From the NCBI GenBank assembly GCA_031772625.1, contig CM062805.1, forward strand, positions 518,424,102 to 518,488,101: 64,000 bases of DNA, read 5' to 3'. Of the stretch, positions 11,196 to 22,509 are shown in pieces. Origin of the DNA: Pinus tabuliformis (lineage: Eukaryota > Streptophyta > Pinopsida > Pinales > Pinaceae). A program made the position numbers and the translations under genes. Below the pieces are notes generated by a model, which made no database searches, was not told where the DNA came from, and saw nothing but the letters and a program-made list of their open reading frames with translations. The first letter of the stretch is position 1, and each line of letters begins with the position of its first letter.

Positions 11196-11260
11196 TCGAT
11201 AGTTTTTTTATCTATACCGGGTTTCAAGACCAGAGCCATTAACCACTCGGCCATCTCTCC
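11196..11260 (-). pseudogene. trnS-UGA: Truncated plastid tRNA-Ser(UGA) fused to psaA
   Basis: The minus strand begins GGAGAGATGGCCGAGTGG and includes the anticodon loop CTTGAAA and the variable-arm stem TATAG/CTATC, as in plastid trnS-UGA. The T arm and 3' acceptor half are missing; psaA sequence follows the variable arm. It cannot fold as a tRNA. In plastids trnS-UGA lies beside psbZ on the opposite strand, as it does here. Confidence 0.85.
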
Positions 11261-11548
11261 CGGGGACAACTTCTATTCTATCCCTTCATATAATCCCTAA
11301 CTATAAGCATAAAGTCGGGTCGATACCAACTATACCTGCGACATATGATGATTTTTCATCATCTGGAATGGAAAAAAAAAGAAACGAATTTCCCTCTCCT
11401 CTCACACTCAAATATCAAATTGAAAATGTTTGAAAGCTCGATCAATTTATGGTCAAATCCTTTCTTTAGTGCATTTGATTAGAATTGAAAATTGAGGATC
11501 GGATGGTATAGTCTATTCAATCTGTTGGGAGCTTGTAAGATCACAACC

Positions 11549-11697
11549 ATGACTATTGCTTTCCAATCGGCCGTGTTTGCATTAATTGCTATTTTATTTT
11601 TACTAGTGATTGGTGTACATGTTGCACTTGCCTCTCCCGATGGTTGGTCAAGTAGAAAAAATTTTGTATTTTCGGGTGTATCATTATGGATAGGAAT
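11549..11697 (+). pseudogene. psbZ: Photosystem II protein Z, truncated
   Basis: The frame [20 protein letters not shown] followed by [13 protein letters not shown] and FSGVSLWIG is plastid psbZ (ycf9), a two-helix membrane protein of photosystem II. The family has 62 residues. Here homology ends after about 49, and an unrelated tail follows to 11803. V-to-H and N-to-R changes and the missing second helix end indicate a pseudogene. The divergent placement next to trnS-UGA preserves plastid order. Confidence 0.92.
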
Positions 11698-11699
11698 AA

Positions 11700-13150
11700 A
11701 TTACGGGAGCTTATTTTCCATGCCTAGCCTAGCCTGTATGATGAAAAGCTTATTGAGGTCAATCTGGGTGGCTCCCTCGCAGAGTGGGATAGGAGATGAG
11801 TAAGATCTAATAAGAAGGCATGTGTTGGCAGGGTTCTCTCCCACTTAGGCATGCGGGGTTTCCATGGCACCATAACAAGAGCTATTCGCACCTTTGAGTT
11901 TGAGTGAAGCAATCATATGGGCATTAATGATATAAGAAAGAATCTAATGCTCTTTCTTATCCCTCAAAGTGAGGCATAATCGTGTAAGCAATAGTAGCAT
12001 TCCTTATTCCACTCAAAAAGCTCAGTCCTTATCCCACCCTCGAAGCACGTCTGGACTTAAACCTAAAAGGTATATAAGTAATATCCTTATCCTCAAAGCC
12101 TCTAGTCAAATCCTTATTCCTAAAAGGATGTCTGGCTGGAAAGTGGTGATCCGAGACATGTTCTGGACTTAAACCTAAAAGGCATATAGGTCTGGCATGA
12201 TCTGGGTAAGTAAGAGTTTTGTCCTTATCCCAACTCTAGTGGTTAATAACTAATGCATTCATCATCTTCCTAACAATCTCCGTAATTCTCAGCTAGATCT
12301 TCCTAACAATACATAGAGTATTATTTTCTTGTTTGTTCTTCCTACTGATTGGACCAGAGGTTTAGTTTGTGTGACCATAACACATTAGCTTGTTGCTCTG
12401 CTTTTGGTCTTTAGGCAAGGAAATTTTGGTAATACATACTAAACAGCTAGGCCCTATAGCACTTGAGTTAAACCATAACATTGATAGGTTAGACAGATCT
12501 CTAGATAGGCTTTCCCTGAGTGAGTGGGATAACATTTCTCTGAGACAATGAGGCATTCTACCTTCGCTTGGATGGACATTATACGGTAGCAACTGGCTTC
12601 AATTCTATACTTAGCTTGGTGATCGGATGATATTATTTACCTAGCGATTGGATTATATTAAATAACTAAGCTAGTCTTCCGAACATGCTTTATACCTATG
12701 CCTCGATACTTGAAATAGGATTTCCTTAAAGTTTGATATGAACAGACAATACCTTTCAAGACAATTTGATCCGTATCATCTCTGTATAATCTTGACTCAA
12801 TCATGTTCTCCGTGTTCTTCCAAACAATATTGATTTCTTTTCATATGCACTAGTGCTAGATCGAATCAAACATGCTGATTCAAGTTCATGTAAAACTTGA
12901 TTGATCAAGATAGGTAAAATATTACTGATTTTACGGGACCATATGTTATGATTTGAATCAGTAGGAAATACTACATTCGACAGGATTCACTCAGAATAGG
13001 CTCCAATTTTTTTTTTCGTAGTGGTGTGAAAAGAAGGAAGGTTTGGCTTCAAGTTGTTCGAGATAAAATAGTGGGATAGTTGTGTTGAGTCTCTCGACCC
13101 TTTGGTAAGTTATTATTCATAAGTCAGTTCTCCTTCCAGATGAGAGTAGG
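11700..13150. other. Non-coding organelle-like spacer
   Basis: No gene was recognised. The phrase TCTGGACTTAAACCTAAAAG occurs twice, near 12050 and 12163, within a patchwork of related words (TCCTTATCC, AAAGG). It looks like recombined mitochondrial intergenic DNA. Confidence 0.4.
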
Positions 13151-13152
13151 GA

Positions 13153-13224
13153 AGGGATATAGCTCAGCGGTAGAGTGTCACCTTGACATGGTGGAAGTCA
13201 TCAGTTTGAGCCTGATCATCCCTA
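13153..13224 (+). tRNA. trnV-GAC: Plastid-type tRNA-Val(GAC)
   Basis: The sequence AGGGATATAGCTCAGCGG begins a cloverleaf nearly identical to plastid trnV-GAC: D loop AGCGGTAGA, anticodon loop with GAC, T loop TTTGAGC, and 3' end ATCCCT plus discriminator A. One base at the inner end of the acceptor stem is mispaired, and the T loop has T for C in the usual TTCGA. The neighbouring plastid 16S rRNA gene is absent. In nuclear DNA it is almost certainly an inert copy, although it is structurally nearly intact. Confidence 0.9.
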
Positions 13225-13229
13225 AACCT

Positions 13230-13970
13230 AATGTAAGCCCTTCCATATTTTTTGGTCAAAGGTATAGTAGTTATATTAATAGCAGGTTACACTTTTGGCG
13301 TGTTGTTGTGTCTTGTTACAAATGAGCATAGCCAATACATCTATCTTCAGAGATAAGCTACCACCATTCTAGCTAGTTTGTATTGCTTTGTAGTTGACAG
13401 TGTTTTTCCATCATTAATAGAACTTGGGTTTTGCTGTACTATGAGGCTCTCTACAGTATCTTTGTGTGTGTTTCCATTTGATATTGCTACCTTCATTTCG
13501 TTCTCTAGATAATCTAGATCAGTTGTATTAGAGCAATTTTATATTTGTTGTTTCTTGGTGCATGTTCTTGATGAGGTCCGGGTACTGAGAGTTGGGTCTT
13601 TAACTAATTGATCCTAGAGAAAAACACTCTATCCGACCCAAGAATACTTACATGGCAGAATAAAAGAGAGATGACAGAGTAGGAGATCCTATTAAGTCGT
13701 TGCTCAAGGAAGTCTTCATGCGACAAAGGAACAAGATGATGGATAATTTCCCCATATCCTTCGATGACTACCAACAACTATTTGAGAGGTGCAGCAGATT
13801 GTACAACCATGCATATCCCTCCCAAATGCTTGAATTTTGAACCTGCGCAAGCTTTCCTTTAAATGAAGTTATAGGGAAAGTGGATCGTTTCCGCTTCTCC
13901 CCCTCTATTTCTCTATGTGCGTGGTTACATCCTTAGTGGATCCCCTCGCTAACTCAAACTTTTGGAGATC
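13230..13970. other. Organelle-like spacer with a weak coding patch
   Basis: No gene was recognised. Between about 13670 and 13845 the plus strand has an open stretch reading DPIKSLLKEVFMRQRNKMMD. It faintly resembles retroelement Gag, but the resemblance is too weak to name. Confidence 0.25.
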
Positions 13971-13974
13971 GCCT

Positions 13975-14340
13975 GGCTTTTATGAGGACCCGACAGGGGA
14001 CTCGACTGATAAGGAGAGGACCGGTAGGGGCTGGACCAATGGGAGAGGTCCGACAGGGATCAACTGATAAGGAGAGGACCGGTAGGGGCTCGACCAACGG
14101 GAGAGGTCCGACAGGGCTCGACTGATAAGGAGAGGAAATTCACTACTAGAGGAGATGGGGGTACTTCACCTAAAAAGGTAGGCTCTTAAGCCCCGATGAA
14201 ATGCCGTATGCAATAGAGAAAACTCCCTCTCTGGATTCGACTGAGCTCCAAGGAAAGAAGGAAGGTCCCGGAGGGGCTTGTGCTTCCTAGTGCAAGGACC
14301 CGACATGGGGCTTGACTGATAAGGAGAGGAAGTTTGGTGA
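13975..14340 (-). repeat. Cluster of the GTCGAGC repeat family, inverted orientation
   Basis: The word CTGATAAGGAGAGGA occurs several times with GGTAGGGGCTCGACC and GAGAGGTCCGACAGGG between. This is the reverse complement of the TCCTCTCCTTATCAGTCGAG word repeated at 18.1-20.1 kb, so the same family is present in both orientations. Confidence 0.75.
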
Positions 14341-17300
14341 TCCTTTATATTATATACGATCGATATATTGGGTTGTCTCCCTAGAATGAGCCTCTCGATC
14401 TCTCAACCCTGAATAGATGGACCCACCACTACTCCATTCTTTGCCTACTCCTTCCTATATAGATAGAGGCTACTAGGCATTCGCCGCTTTCAGGCCATCC
14501 ACCTTTCTAGGCGGCGGGTTAGGGCGGGAAAAGAAAGAAATGCAGGTGGATCTCGCTTTTCCGCTCGAAGCCCCGCCATATCCACATGGCGAGGGCTGAG
14601 GGCCATATAACTTCAGTGTCGCCCTATATATATGGCCACCAGACTACATGAGCGAAGTGGCACTTAGTTGTATAATTTATATAACATATCGGTTTTGTGC
14701 CCACAGGCTCTCGTTAGATATATATAGGTAGGCCCTCGACCCCAACCAATCCCATCTACAGAGATCCAGGCAGTCTATACTATACTCTGATAGGCCCTAT
14801 ATATATATAGGCTTGAGGGGAAATGTGAACGGAAGGGAGGTGGGTGGAATCACCCCCATATCCATGTAGGGCCATATCTGTATAGGGCATCATTCATCAA
14901 TGCCATAGGACATCATCGGGGGGGAGAGGGTGTGTGTGAAGGGGCATCCATCGTTGATAGATGTGAATAGACCATGGATGAAAGGAGAGCCTTACCTCTA
15001 CCTCTATATATGTCTGTGTTCCAACACTGCATTCCAAACCAATTCCTACGCTGGTAGGATAGGATAGTCTTTTATCTCCGAGCACATCAAGACGATTCAG
15101 TGAATCTAGTAGGTTATTACTTCCTCTAAGGCAGGGGGCAAGGCATATCCTGTTAATGCTTTCTGTATGAAGAAATCAGTTGTATCTGTCTGGGCCCCGA
15201 TAGGATCAATACTGAACCCACCCCCTAAGCATTTCGTGAATCAAGTGGTCTAAGGCTCAAATGCCTAGATCTGAAAGTGGATAGGTATGTTGGAATGGAA
15301 TCTCATAAATGATCGATCATGCTGGTATAACCACTATTTTAGTATAGATAATAGAATATGTTATGTATACCAATCCATTAAGTCATATAGGCAACTCCGT
15401 TAGTTTCAAAGTCAATATAAACAATGTTTGACTCGTCCTTTTATAATAGGTCTTTTGCACTTGGGTTGAACTGGTCACCTGAACTAGAATTGACTCATGC
15501 ATACATTGTATATATTTATATGTATGCCACTTGACATAGAAACAACAAACTTTGAATAAAAACGAGTTGTGATCGGGATTTCATTTTGTAGTAATCTCAA
15601 TATTAGAGCATGGAACTTACTGCTTAAGACTAAAGCAAGTAGTGGAGCTTACTTTACAACTTAAAACCTCCACCATTGAAGTTCCTGTCAGTCAGTTAGT
15701 CAGCCAGAAAGAAAGCCAACCATCGCTTCTAAATCAGTAATAGTGGTTGGTTGGCGTAATTACGTATTTAATGAATGAATGCATAATGACATATATAATG
15801 ATATATCTCTATTTGTATACGGTATTACGAGTACGATCGATGATTTGAGCTACGATCCAATACGACGCTAAAGCGTAATGACATATATAATATATGCATT
15901 TTCTGGTGTAATTAAATCGATCATGACGGACAGGTTCAACAACGTCTCTATGCCAGTATCCATTTGTATAGATCTATTATAACTATTTCTAGCTATGCTC
16001 TATTACGATCTTGTATGATCAGCTATGCCCCATGATCTGACAATGGCTATCAATACAATAATGACTAGCTGCTGCATCAACTACTGGGCACGGACTGGAG
16101 CTTATTAAAGCAATGAGACCAGAAATGACAAGAAGCACTGACAAGTACTGACTACTTGGCACTAGCTTCATGCACTAAGCTGCACTGAAAGAGCTTCTTC
16201 TTCATTCACCAACAAGAGCTGGAAGAAATGCCTAGAGCTTCTTGATGTCTCCATTCTTTCTTTGAACAATAGCTGCCCCGTGAAAGCCTTAAGAGACAAG
16301 CCCTAGTAGCCGCCTTCTTCCACCTGCCCGGAAAGCTTGCCCTGGTAGTTGCGTATCTATGCCCCACCCAGCCACATGGGGCTCTATTAACACATCTAGC
16401 TCTTGTTTCCGCTGGGTTCCTATTATAGATATAGATTCTTCTCAGTTTAGCGGACTGAAAATATTGAGTGAATCGGGGCAAAAAATCTCTGTTCCAACTT
16501 CTATCAACTCCCACCCGAATGGAGCTTTCAACAATCACAAATCAGCTCTCAGTGGAGTTAGAGAAATTTTGAAGATATGCGAGTCTCACTTATATATGCT
16601 AGTCTCATATCTATATTGATGTATTTATTTGATAGACACTTGCTTTCGTTCGACTCGCTGTAGTTTGACGTGGATGACTAGCCTTACATAGTCTCCATTC
16701 TTTGAACCGTACCATAGTACCGTACTAGCCTATAGAGACAAGCCTGAGGTTGGTTACCACCCTAGAGTCTCTATAGTACCTAGTCTTAGCCTGCTTTCAA
16801 AGCAGTTAGTATTGGCCAAGTATCACGTAGATATGCGATCTCCTATTCAGTTTCTTCCCCTTGTTGATTGCCCATTGTTTGGGTTGTAGTCCCCATTGTC
16901 TTTTCTTATTATCCTCCCTGTAGCAGCATAGATTCTTTACAATAAGTACCTGTAAAACTCACTATAGCTCTAATATATATATTTTATAGGTTCCTGAGCT
17001 ATTGTAACTAGTCTAATCATGAAGCTTGATTACTCTATTCTACTAGTTTGATGCTTACTTGTTCTGACTCACTTAATGGAACTGATTAGGTTAGGATTTT
17101 GAAAAAAGCTTAATTATGCAAATAAGGGTATAGTAATAACCATAATAAATATGGAATCTACAAGCTTGTACTATTCATATATAATAACAACATGATGTCT
17201 CCTGTATTACTAAGCTTCTAGCGTTTAGCTAGCAGTCACCTTTATGGGATTCATAGTATTCCAACATCAACTTATGTGTGATCCTAGTTATAGTATAATT

Positions 17301-17530
17301 CCCATTAAGATAGAATATGGTACAAAAGTGTTTACAGCCTATACAAGTGTTATGCTAAGCTATGGTTCTTATCCATCTTCAGTAATATCGTAATAAATAC
17401 ACCTCTATGAGAGTGATAAGTAAGAATGGTCACTACCACTTGCATGGTTCATATTCATAATAGTGATACAAGTATCTATCTGACTAATCATGATACCTTT
17501 GTTCCCTAATCAATGTGATGCTTTGTATAT
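14341..17530. other. Organelle-like non-coding DNA, no gene recognised
   Basis: The stretch contains several TATATATAGG-type words (14450-14850) and copies of a TAATGACATATATAAT repeat (15785, 15870). A hairpin occurs at 16731-16775 (TATAGAGAC paired with GTCTCTATA). Short open frames near 16206-16619 have no recognisable motif. Confidence 0.4.
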
Positions 17531-17975
17531 TCAATTTACTTATTGGGTGGGGGGCTTATGGTCGAGCCTCCTTGCGCATCATGATTGGATTCAAGAGCGT
17601 AATGACATCTATAATATATGCATTGTCTGTTAAACTGTAATGACATATATAATGAATGAATGAATAATGACATATGCCCATAGCAGCATTTTCTGCTAAA
17701 GCATAATGACATATGCCCATAGCAGCATTGTTATCCACACGTGCCATTTAGGAATAGCCAAAAGCGAACGCTGGCACGAAGATCTGAGATGTCTTCCCGG
17801 ACGGGCATCATTTTCAAACGGAAAACACATCCGATCCCATACCGACCTCAATATGTGAAATCGTCTTACGCCATATGTACTGATCTTGATCGGGAGACAT
17901 GGACAAGGAAATATCTAAGTACGCCTATGAAGAAAGCGTAATTACATATATACTATATGCATTTTCTGCTAAAGC
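15779..17975. repeat. Dispersed TAATGACATATATAAT repeat family
   Basis: Copies lie near 15785, 15870, 17600, 17640, 17668, 17704 and 17940. They share GCGTAATGACATATATAAT and often ATGCATTTTCTGCTAAAGC. Two copies in a row at 17668-17730 share ATGACATATGCCCATAGCAG. The spacing is irregular, so this is a mobile or recombinogenic short repeat and not a simple tandem array. Confidence 0.65.
16731..16775. repeat. Short inverted repeat (hairpin)
   Basis: TATAGAGAC at 16731-16739 pairs with GTCTCTATA at 16767-16775, leaving a 27-nt loop. It may be an organelle transcript-end hairpin or chance. Confidence 0.4.
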
Positions 17976-20400
17976 GTCTCTAATGACGCGAATCGAATAT
18001 GAAGTAGAATGGCTACTCGGCAGACATGCGTAATGAAATATGTCGAATTACCGCTATCGAGTCATTACGTAATTACATATATAAAAAATGTCTGGAATCA
18101 CGGACAAGTTTTAGTGATGGCGGCCCTCTCCTTAACAGTTGAGCCTACTTGCACATCCTTTTGGTCGAGCCTACGATTCGGGTGTACCATCTTCTTTATC
18201 ACTCCGAGAGAAAGGTTCGGGAAGAAGAGGAAATATCAGAGGAATCCGAATCGGACCTAAATGGGAATGACATGAAAAGTATTTTTCAAAACCCATGATT
18301 AAGGGCGTTACTACAATATAAGAGAGAAATGGATAAAAACTGATTAGTGTAGATAAATTTGGTAGAATCTGTTTATGGAATAGTCTAATAAATAGTCATC
18401 TCATTCCCTTATTCGTTCCTTCTAAACTTACTTTCTTTCGTACTTAACTGAAATGTCTGTACTTAATAAAAGACGAAAGGGTTGAATGTTTTCGAAACCG
18501 TATCAATAACGCCTCTTTTTAAGAGAAAGATTTAAAATATAGATAAAAAAAGGGTGAGCAAGCGAACTCTCGACCAAGGGGGAGAGGCACGTAGTCGCTT
18601 GTCCGCATCGAACAAGGTTGAATGCTTTTGAAACTATATCAATACTTAATAATGGAAATATTTGGCAGAAATATGTGTCTTTCCTCACTGGGGATTGGGG
18701 TGGGTGGGTAAATAGTCTTCGGATGAGCCATCCTTCCTCTCCTTAGATTTACTATAGTCGCCTGCTTCCTTGATGCTTATTGGGTGGGGGGTGTTGGTTG
18801 AGCCATGCTTACGCATCCTCTCCTTGACAGTTGAGTGTGTGTTAGCATCCTCGCTTTCCTAACATCAAGTGAGCATTCAAACCCTCACCCATCGGAATGA
18901 GTGAGTGACTCCGTCCCTCTCCTTAATTGAGAGCGTGCTTACGCACCCTTGCCCCATTCCCTAAAGGTCAAGCAAGCAAGAAATTCATTTTACTTATTGG
19001 GTGGCCCCTCTCAAGTAAGTAACTAAAAAGGCGATGGCAGCCAGTCGAGCGTTCGTTACCTCTCCCATAGGTCGAGAGTTCGATAGGTTCACCCTCATAC
19101 ATATGATGGATGAGCGATAAATCCCTCACCCTACCGGGGGCATGATGGCGGCCCGTTGGTCGAGCATGCTCCACATCCTCTCCTTATCAGTCGAGCCCCT
19201 ATCGGTCCTCTCCCTTATGGTCGAGCAACTAAAGTTTCAATTTACTTATTGGGTGGGGGGGGCTAATGGTTGAGCCCCTCACCATCGAAATAGTGAGTGA
19301 CTTCATCCCTCCAGTCCTCTTGGGTTTACTTATTGGGTGGGGGGGCTTATGGTCGAGCAACTAAAGTTTCAATTTACTTATTTGGTGGGGGGGCTAACGC
19401 TCGAGCCCCTCACCATCGAAATAGTGAGTGACTCCGTCCCTCCGGTCCTCTTGGGTTTACTTATTGGGTGGGGGGGCTTATGGTCAAGTAACTAAAGTTC
19501 CTCTCCTTATCAGTCGACCCCCGTTGCCAATCCTTATCAGTCGAGCCCCATTTCTGGTCCTTATCAGTCGAGCCCCGTTGTCGGTCCTTGAGAGTCGAGT
19601 GTGCTTACGCACCTTGTCGGTCCTCCATTTTGGGGCCCCTCCGCCAAAAGAGAGTTGCTTGTCTTAGTTACTTATTTGAGAGGGGCCACGTTACCTCACC
19701 TTGCTGGTCATTGATGCTTATTGGGTGGGGGGGCATTGGTCGAGCGTGCTTGCACATCCTCTATTTCACTCTGAAATTCACTTAGTGAAATCATGGGTTT
19801 CGGAGAAATTCCCCTCTCCCGTTGGTCGAGCGTGCTTGCGCATCCTCTATTTCACTCTGAAACACCGATTCTTTGTGGAGCAATTCGATGGCGGCCCTTA
19901 TGGTCGAGTTGGCTGTAGCACCCTTCTATTTCAATCCACAATCTGTGGAGATGTAATTAAGATTTAGTAGACAATGCATATATTATATATGTAATTATGC
20001 AAATTGCAATCTCATAATGGAAAATATTAGATCAAAATTTCCTCTCCTTATATTGAGAGCCCTGCCGGGGGCTTCCTTTCCTTAATAGTCGAGCATGCTT
20101 ATGCATCGTTGATGTAGGAGGGACGAAGTCACTCACTATTCATATGGTGAGGGATTTGCAGAAGGGAAATGCCTCATATCTTTATATATGTTGCGGTTGT
20201 TTTCACAAGATTGATATATTTTCTAGTCTCTGGTACAAGAATCACTTCTTTAAGGACACAGCCTCAAAGGCTATATGCGCATCCACTTCGTTTTGATTCA
20301 TTTGACCCATCGATTTTTCTAATCATTGATCGAGTGATGGTCTCACTCTCACCTTCCATATTCATTTGGCCCCCCACCCAATAAGTAACTCAAGGTCGAA
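17530..20400. repeat. GTCGAGC modular repeat family (main cluster)
   Basis: At least eight plus-strand copies of a module TTATTGGGTGGGGGG followed by CTTATGGTCGAGC (or near variants) lie at about 17537, 18777, 18991, 19239, 19327, 19376, 19457 and 19713. One inverted copy lies near 20370. A second module, CCTCTCCTTATCAGTCGAGC, alternates with it (18120, 18825, 19177, 19500, 19532, 19560, 20090). Many copies continue into GTGCTTACGCATCC or CATCGAAATAGTGAGTGAC. It resembles the short mobile repeats known in gymnosperm mitochondria (Cycas Bpu-type elements are a conceptual parallel), but I do not recognise this family. Confidence 0.75.
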
Positions 20401-20634
20401 GGTTTCAAGCTACGCATCCTAGCTCCTTGACCTCTATTATATATGTTGCATCGGTCATTCACCAAAAAAAGAGAATATATCCTGGCCAAATATCTTCCAG
20501 ACCATATCTCTTTATCTCATTCCATTCTTCAATTAGGTTGTTTCAATTGCATCGGTCATTCACCAACAGCAAGAGAAGACCTAATCCTAGACCACAATCT
20601 TCAAGACCTAACCTCATTCTGAAATGAAAATGAT

Positions 20635-20672
20635 TCGGTAGTTTCTTAGCAAATTTTTAGCGAAACTGCCGA
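20635..20672. repeat. Short inverted repeat (hairpin)
   Basis: TCGGTAGTTTC pairs with GAAACTGCCGA (one mismatch) across a 16-nt loop that itself holds TTAGC/TTTAGC words. Confidence 0.45.
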
Positions 20673-22500
20673 AAGAATATTACATAAGCATTACCTTATG
20701 ATGCTTCAACCAGAATAGATAAGGCTTTGAGCCCCGTACTTAGGGACTTATCCATAAATTGTCCTAACTAGTTGTTTTTACTGGACAAGAAGGGTTGGTT
20801 GTTCCACTGCGGGACGCGATAAGAAAGGGTTGGTTGTTCTGTTCTTACTTCCAAAGATAGACAGAAGGTAAGACATACTCTTCTACCTATCCTAGAGAGG
20901 TAGGGGAAGTAAGGATAAGCTTGACCAGTACTCATACTCATTAGGAAGCTAGGTCAGAATGCGATCAGCGTAAGCATAGGTGTGAGTATTTGCTATAAAT
21001 ATTAGTGGATAGTTGGCTAGATGGAAGTAGTAGTGGTAGGGGGATGGTTAGAATGGTCTTGGTTGTACTATTTGGTAGGGGTAGTTCAAGTTGCAGGTGA
21101 TAGTAGTTCAAGTTAGGATCTGCCTTCTGATCGTCCTGATTGCTATGCCTCCCGCCCCATAGATAGGGAAGAAATCTTGTCAGACGAGATAGGGAAGACA
21201 ACCAAGTAGGAAGGGTTAGATCGAATAGGAAGCTAGATAGATAGGCCAGGTTTATAGATAGGATTTACCACTCCAATCAATAGGCTTTTTAGGAACTGTC
21301 TGCCTGTGAAATTAACTAACAACATATCCGCAGATTTCGGAGTTCTTTAGAAGGGAATTGCTCCGTTAATCATCTGTGTTACGGAGTTCTTTGGAAGGGG
21401 ATTGCTCCATTAATCATCTGTGTTACGGAGTTCTTTAGAAGGGAATTGCTCCGTTAATCATTTGTGTTGTGAAGTTCTTTACCACCTTGACCCACCGACC
21501 CAGAAGAATTTCATTTCTTCCTTCCGCGATGAGGAAGCGTAAGATGGCTCGACTAAAAGGAGAGGTTTTCTCTTAATAGCAGAGCTCGGCGATAAGGTTT
21601 TCGTGCCCCAACTAGGTCCACTGAATCCACATATACTCCTGTTGGTGGGTCTACTGCTAGATAAACTGCTTAATCAACGTCTTAATCTTATGCTGCTACT
21701 GCTACTGTCTTTTCTTCTGTTTCTATCTGGATCTATTGCTGGTTTTGGCAGACTGGCTATGGCTTTGGATATAGTGACTGGTCTGGTTGGATAGGATGGA
21801 TGGGAGGACGCTGGCTTGGGATGACTAGCCTTGCTTAGTGAGCGACCGTGGGAAATGAAAGTGGGAGAACCTGGCCTTATGACTTGATACACTAACGGGG
21901 TGTACTCGTAATCATCGTGGAAAATTGAAGAGTGAGAAGGTGGCCTATCAGTTCTCCATTAGTAGCCCTAGTACCCGCTAAATTGGAGAGTTCAACACGC
22001 TTGCTCAAAGTGGGTAAATGGAGTAAGAAAAGGGGAATCTTTCTCTGAACTTCCTACTCTCTTCTCGAAACTACCGCAAGTGATTGTTCTCTGTGCAGTG
22101 CCAACAGATCTCCTCACTTATTGACTTGAACCACTAACCTAACGAGCTAACCTAACAGACAGAAGGAACTTATGGCACCTGACAAAGAGCAAACAGCTTA
22201 TCTCAACTACTTGACTTGAGTCCTAATACTGAAAGACGTCACTTCAGGAGTTGACTTTAGAAGGAAATACTATATGAGAAAAACCACTAGCACTAGCACT
22301 TGCTCGGAGTATCAGTACCGCAAGCCGAGAAATCAATCAATCACTTCCTTCTGCGATAAAAGGAGTGAAAGGTGATGAAAAGCAACTTAAAATCCATGAA
22401 CCAAAGGACTCAAAAATGGAAAGAGCGTGCGAGAGGAGAGAACGAGCCCAGACACCCCTCTTTCTCTCTACGACCACTTATAGCTGGAACTAAAAGTACA
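20673..22500. other. Organelle-like spacer and unresolved junction with element D
   Basis: No gene was recognised. AAGGGTTGGTTGTTC is repeated near 20790 and 20827. A tandem repeat lies at 21339-21480. The right edge with the gypsy element D near 22510 is approximate. Confidence 0.35.
21339..21480. repeat. 44-bp tandem repeat, three copies plus a partial fourth
   Basis: The phrase GGAGTTCTTTAGAAGGGAAT recurs at 21339, 21383 and 21427, with a degenerate start (GAAGTTCTTT) at 21471, so the period is exactly 44 bp. Units differ by only a few substitutions. Confidence 0.9.
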
Positions 22501-22509
22501 GACTCTCTA

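Larger units (their letters stand above)
9900..22400. other. Organelle-derived DNA block (plastid fragments plus mitochondrial-like repeats)
   Basis: The block has plastid gene fragments at its left end, a plastid-type tRNA-Val at 13153, and then a long non-coding stretch unlike the flanking retroelements. It is rich in short dispersed direct and inverted repeats, C and G runs, and mixed AT/GC patches. Plastid fragments of different origin side by side are typical of plant mitochondrial genomes, so the likely history is plastid to mitochondrion to nucleus. I recognised no mitochondrial protein gene. A direct nuclear plastid insertion for the left part, or a misassembled organelle contig, remain possible. 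Both edges are approximate. Confidence 0.6.

Noticed and set aside
13153..13224. Functional nuclear tRNA-Val
   Set aside because: The sequence is plastid-type with a weakened acceptor stem and lies in organelle-derived DNA, so it is most likely an inert copy.
16206..16619. Possible mitochondrial ORFs on both strands
   Set aside because: No known mitochondrial protein motif and no conserved start context; the lengths are expected by chance.
17741..17941. Basic 66-codon frame resembling a ribosomal protein
   Set aside because: It is Arg/Lys-rich but I could not match it to any S or L protein, and repeats of the TAATGACATA family flank it closely.
13975..20400. CRISPR array
   Set aside because: Repeats are irregularly spaced, variable in length and in both orientations, and the context is plant organelle DNA.
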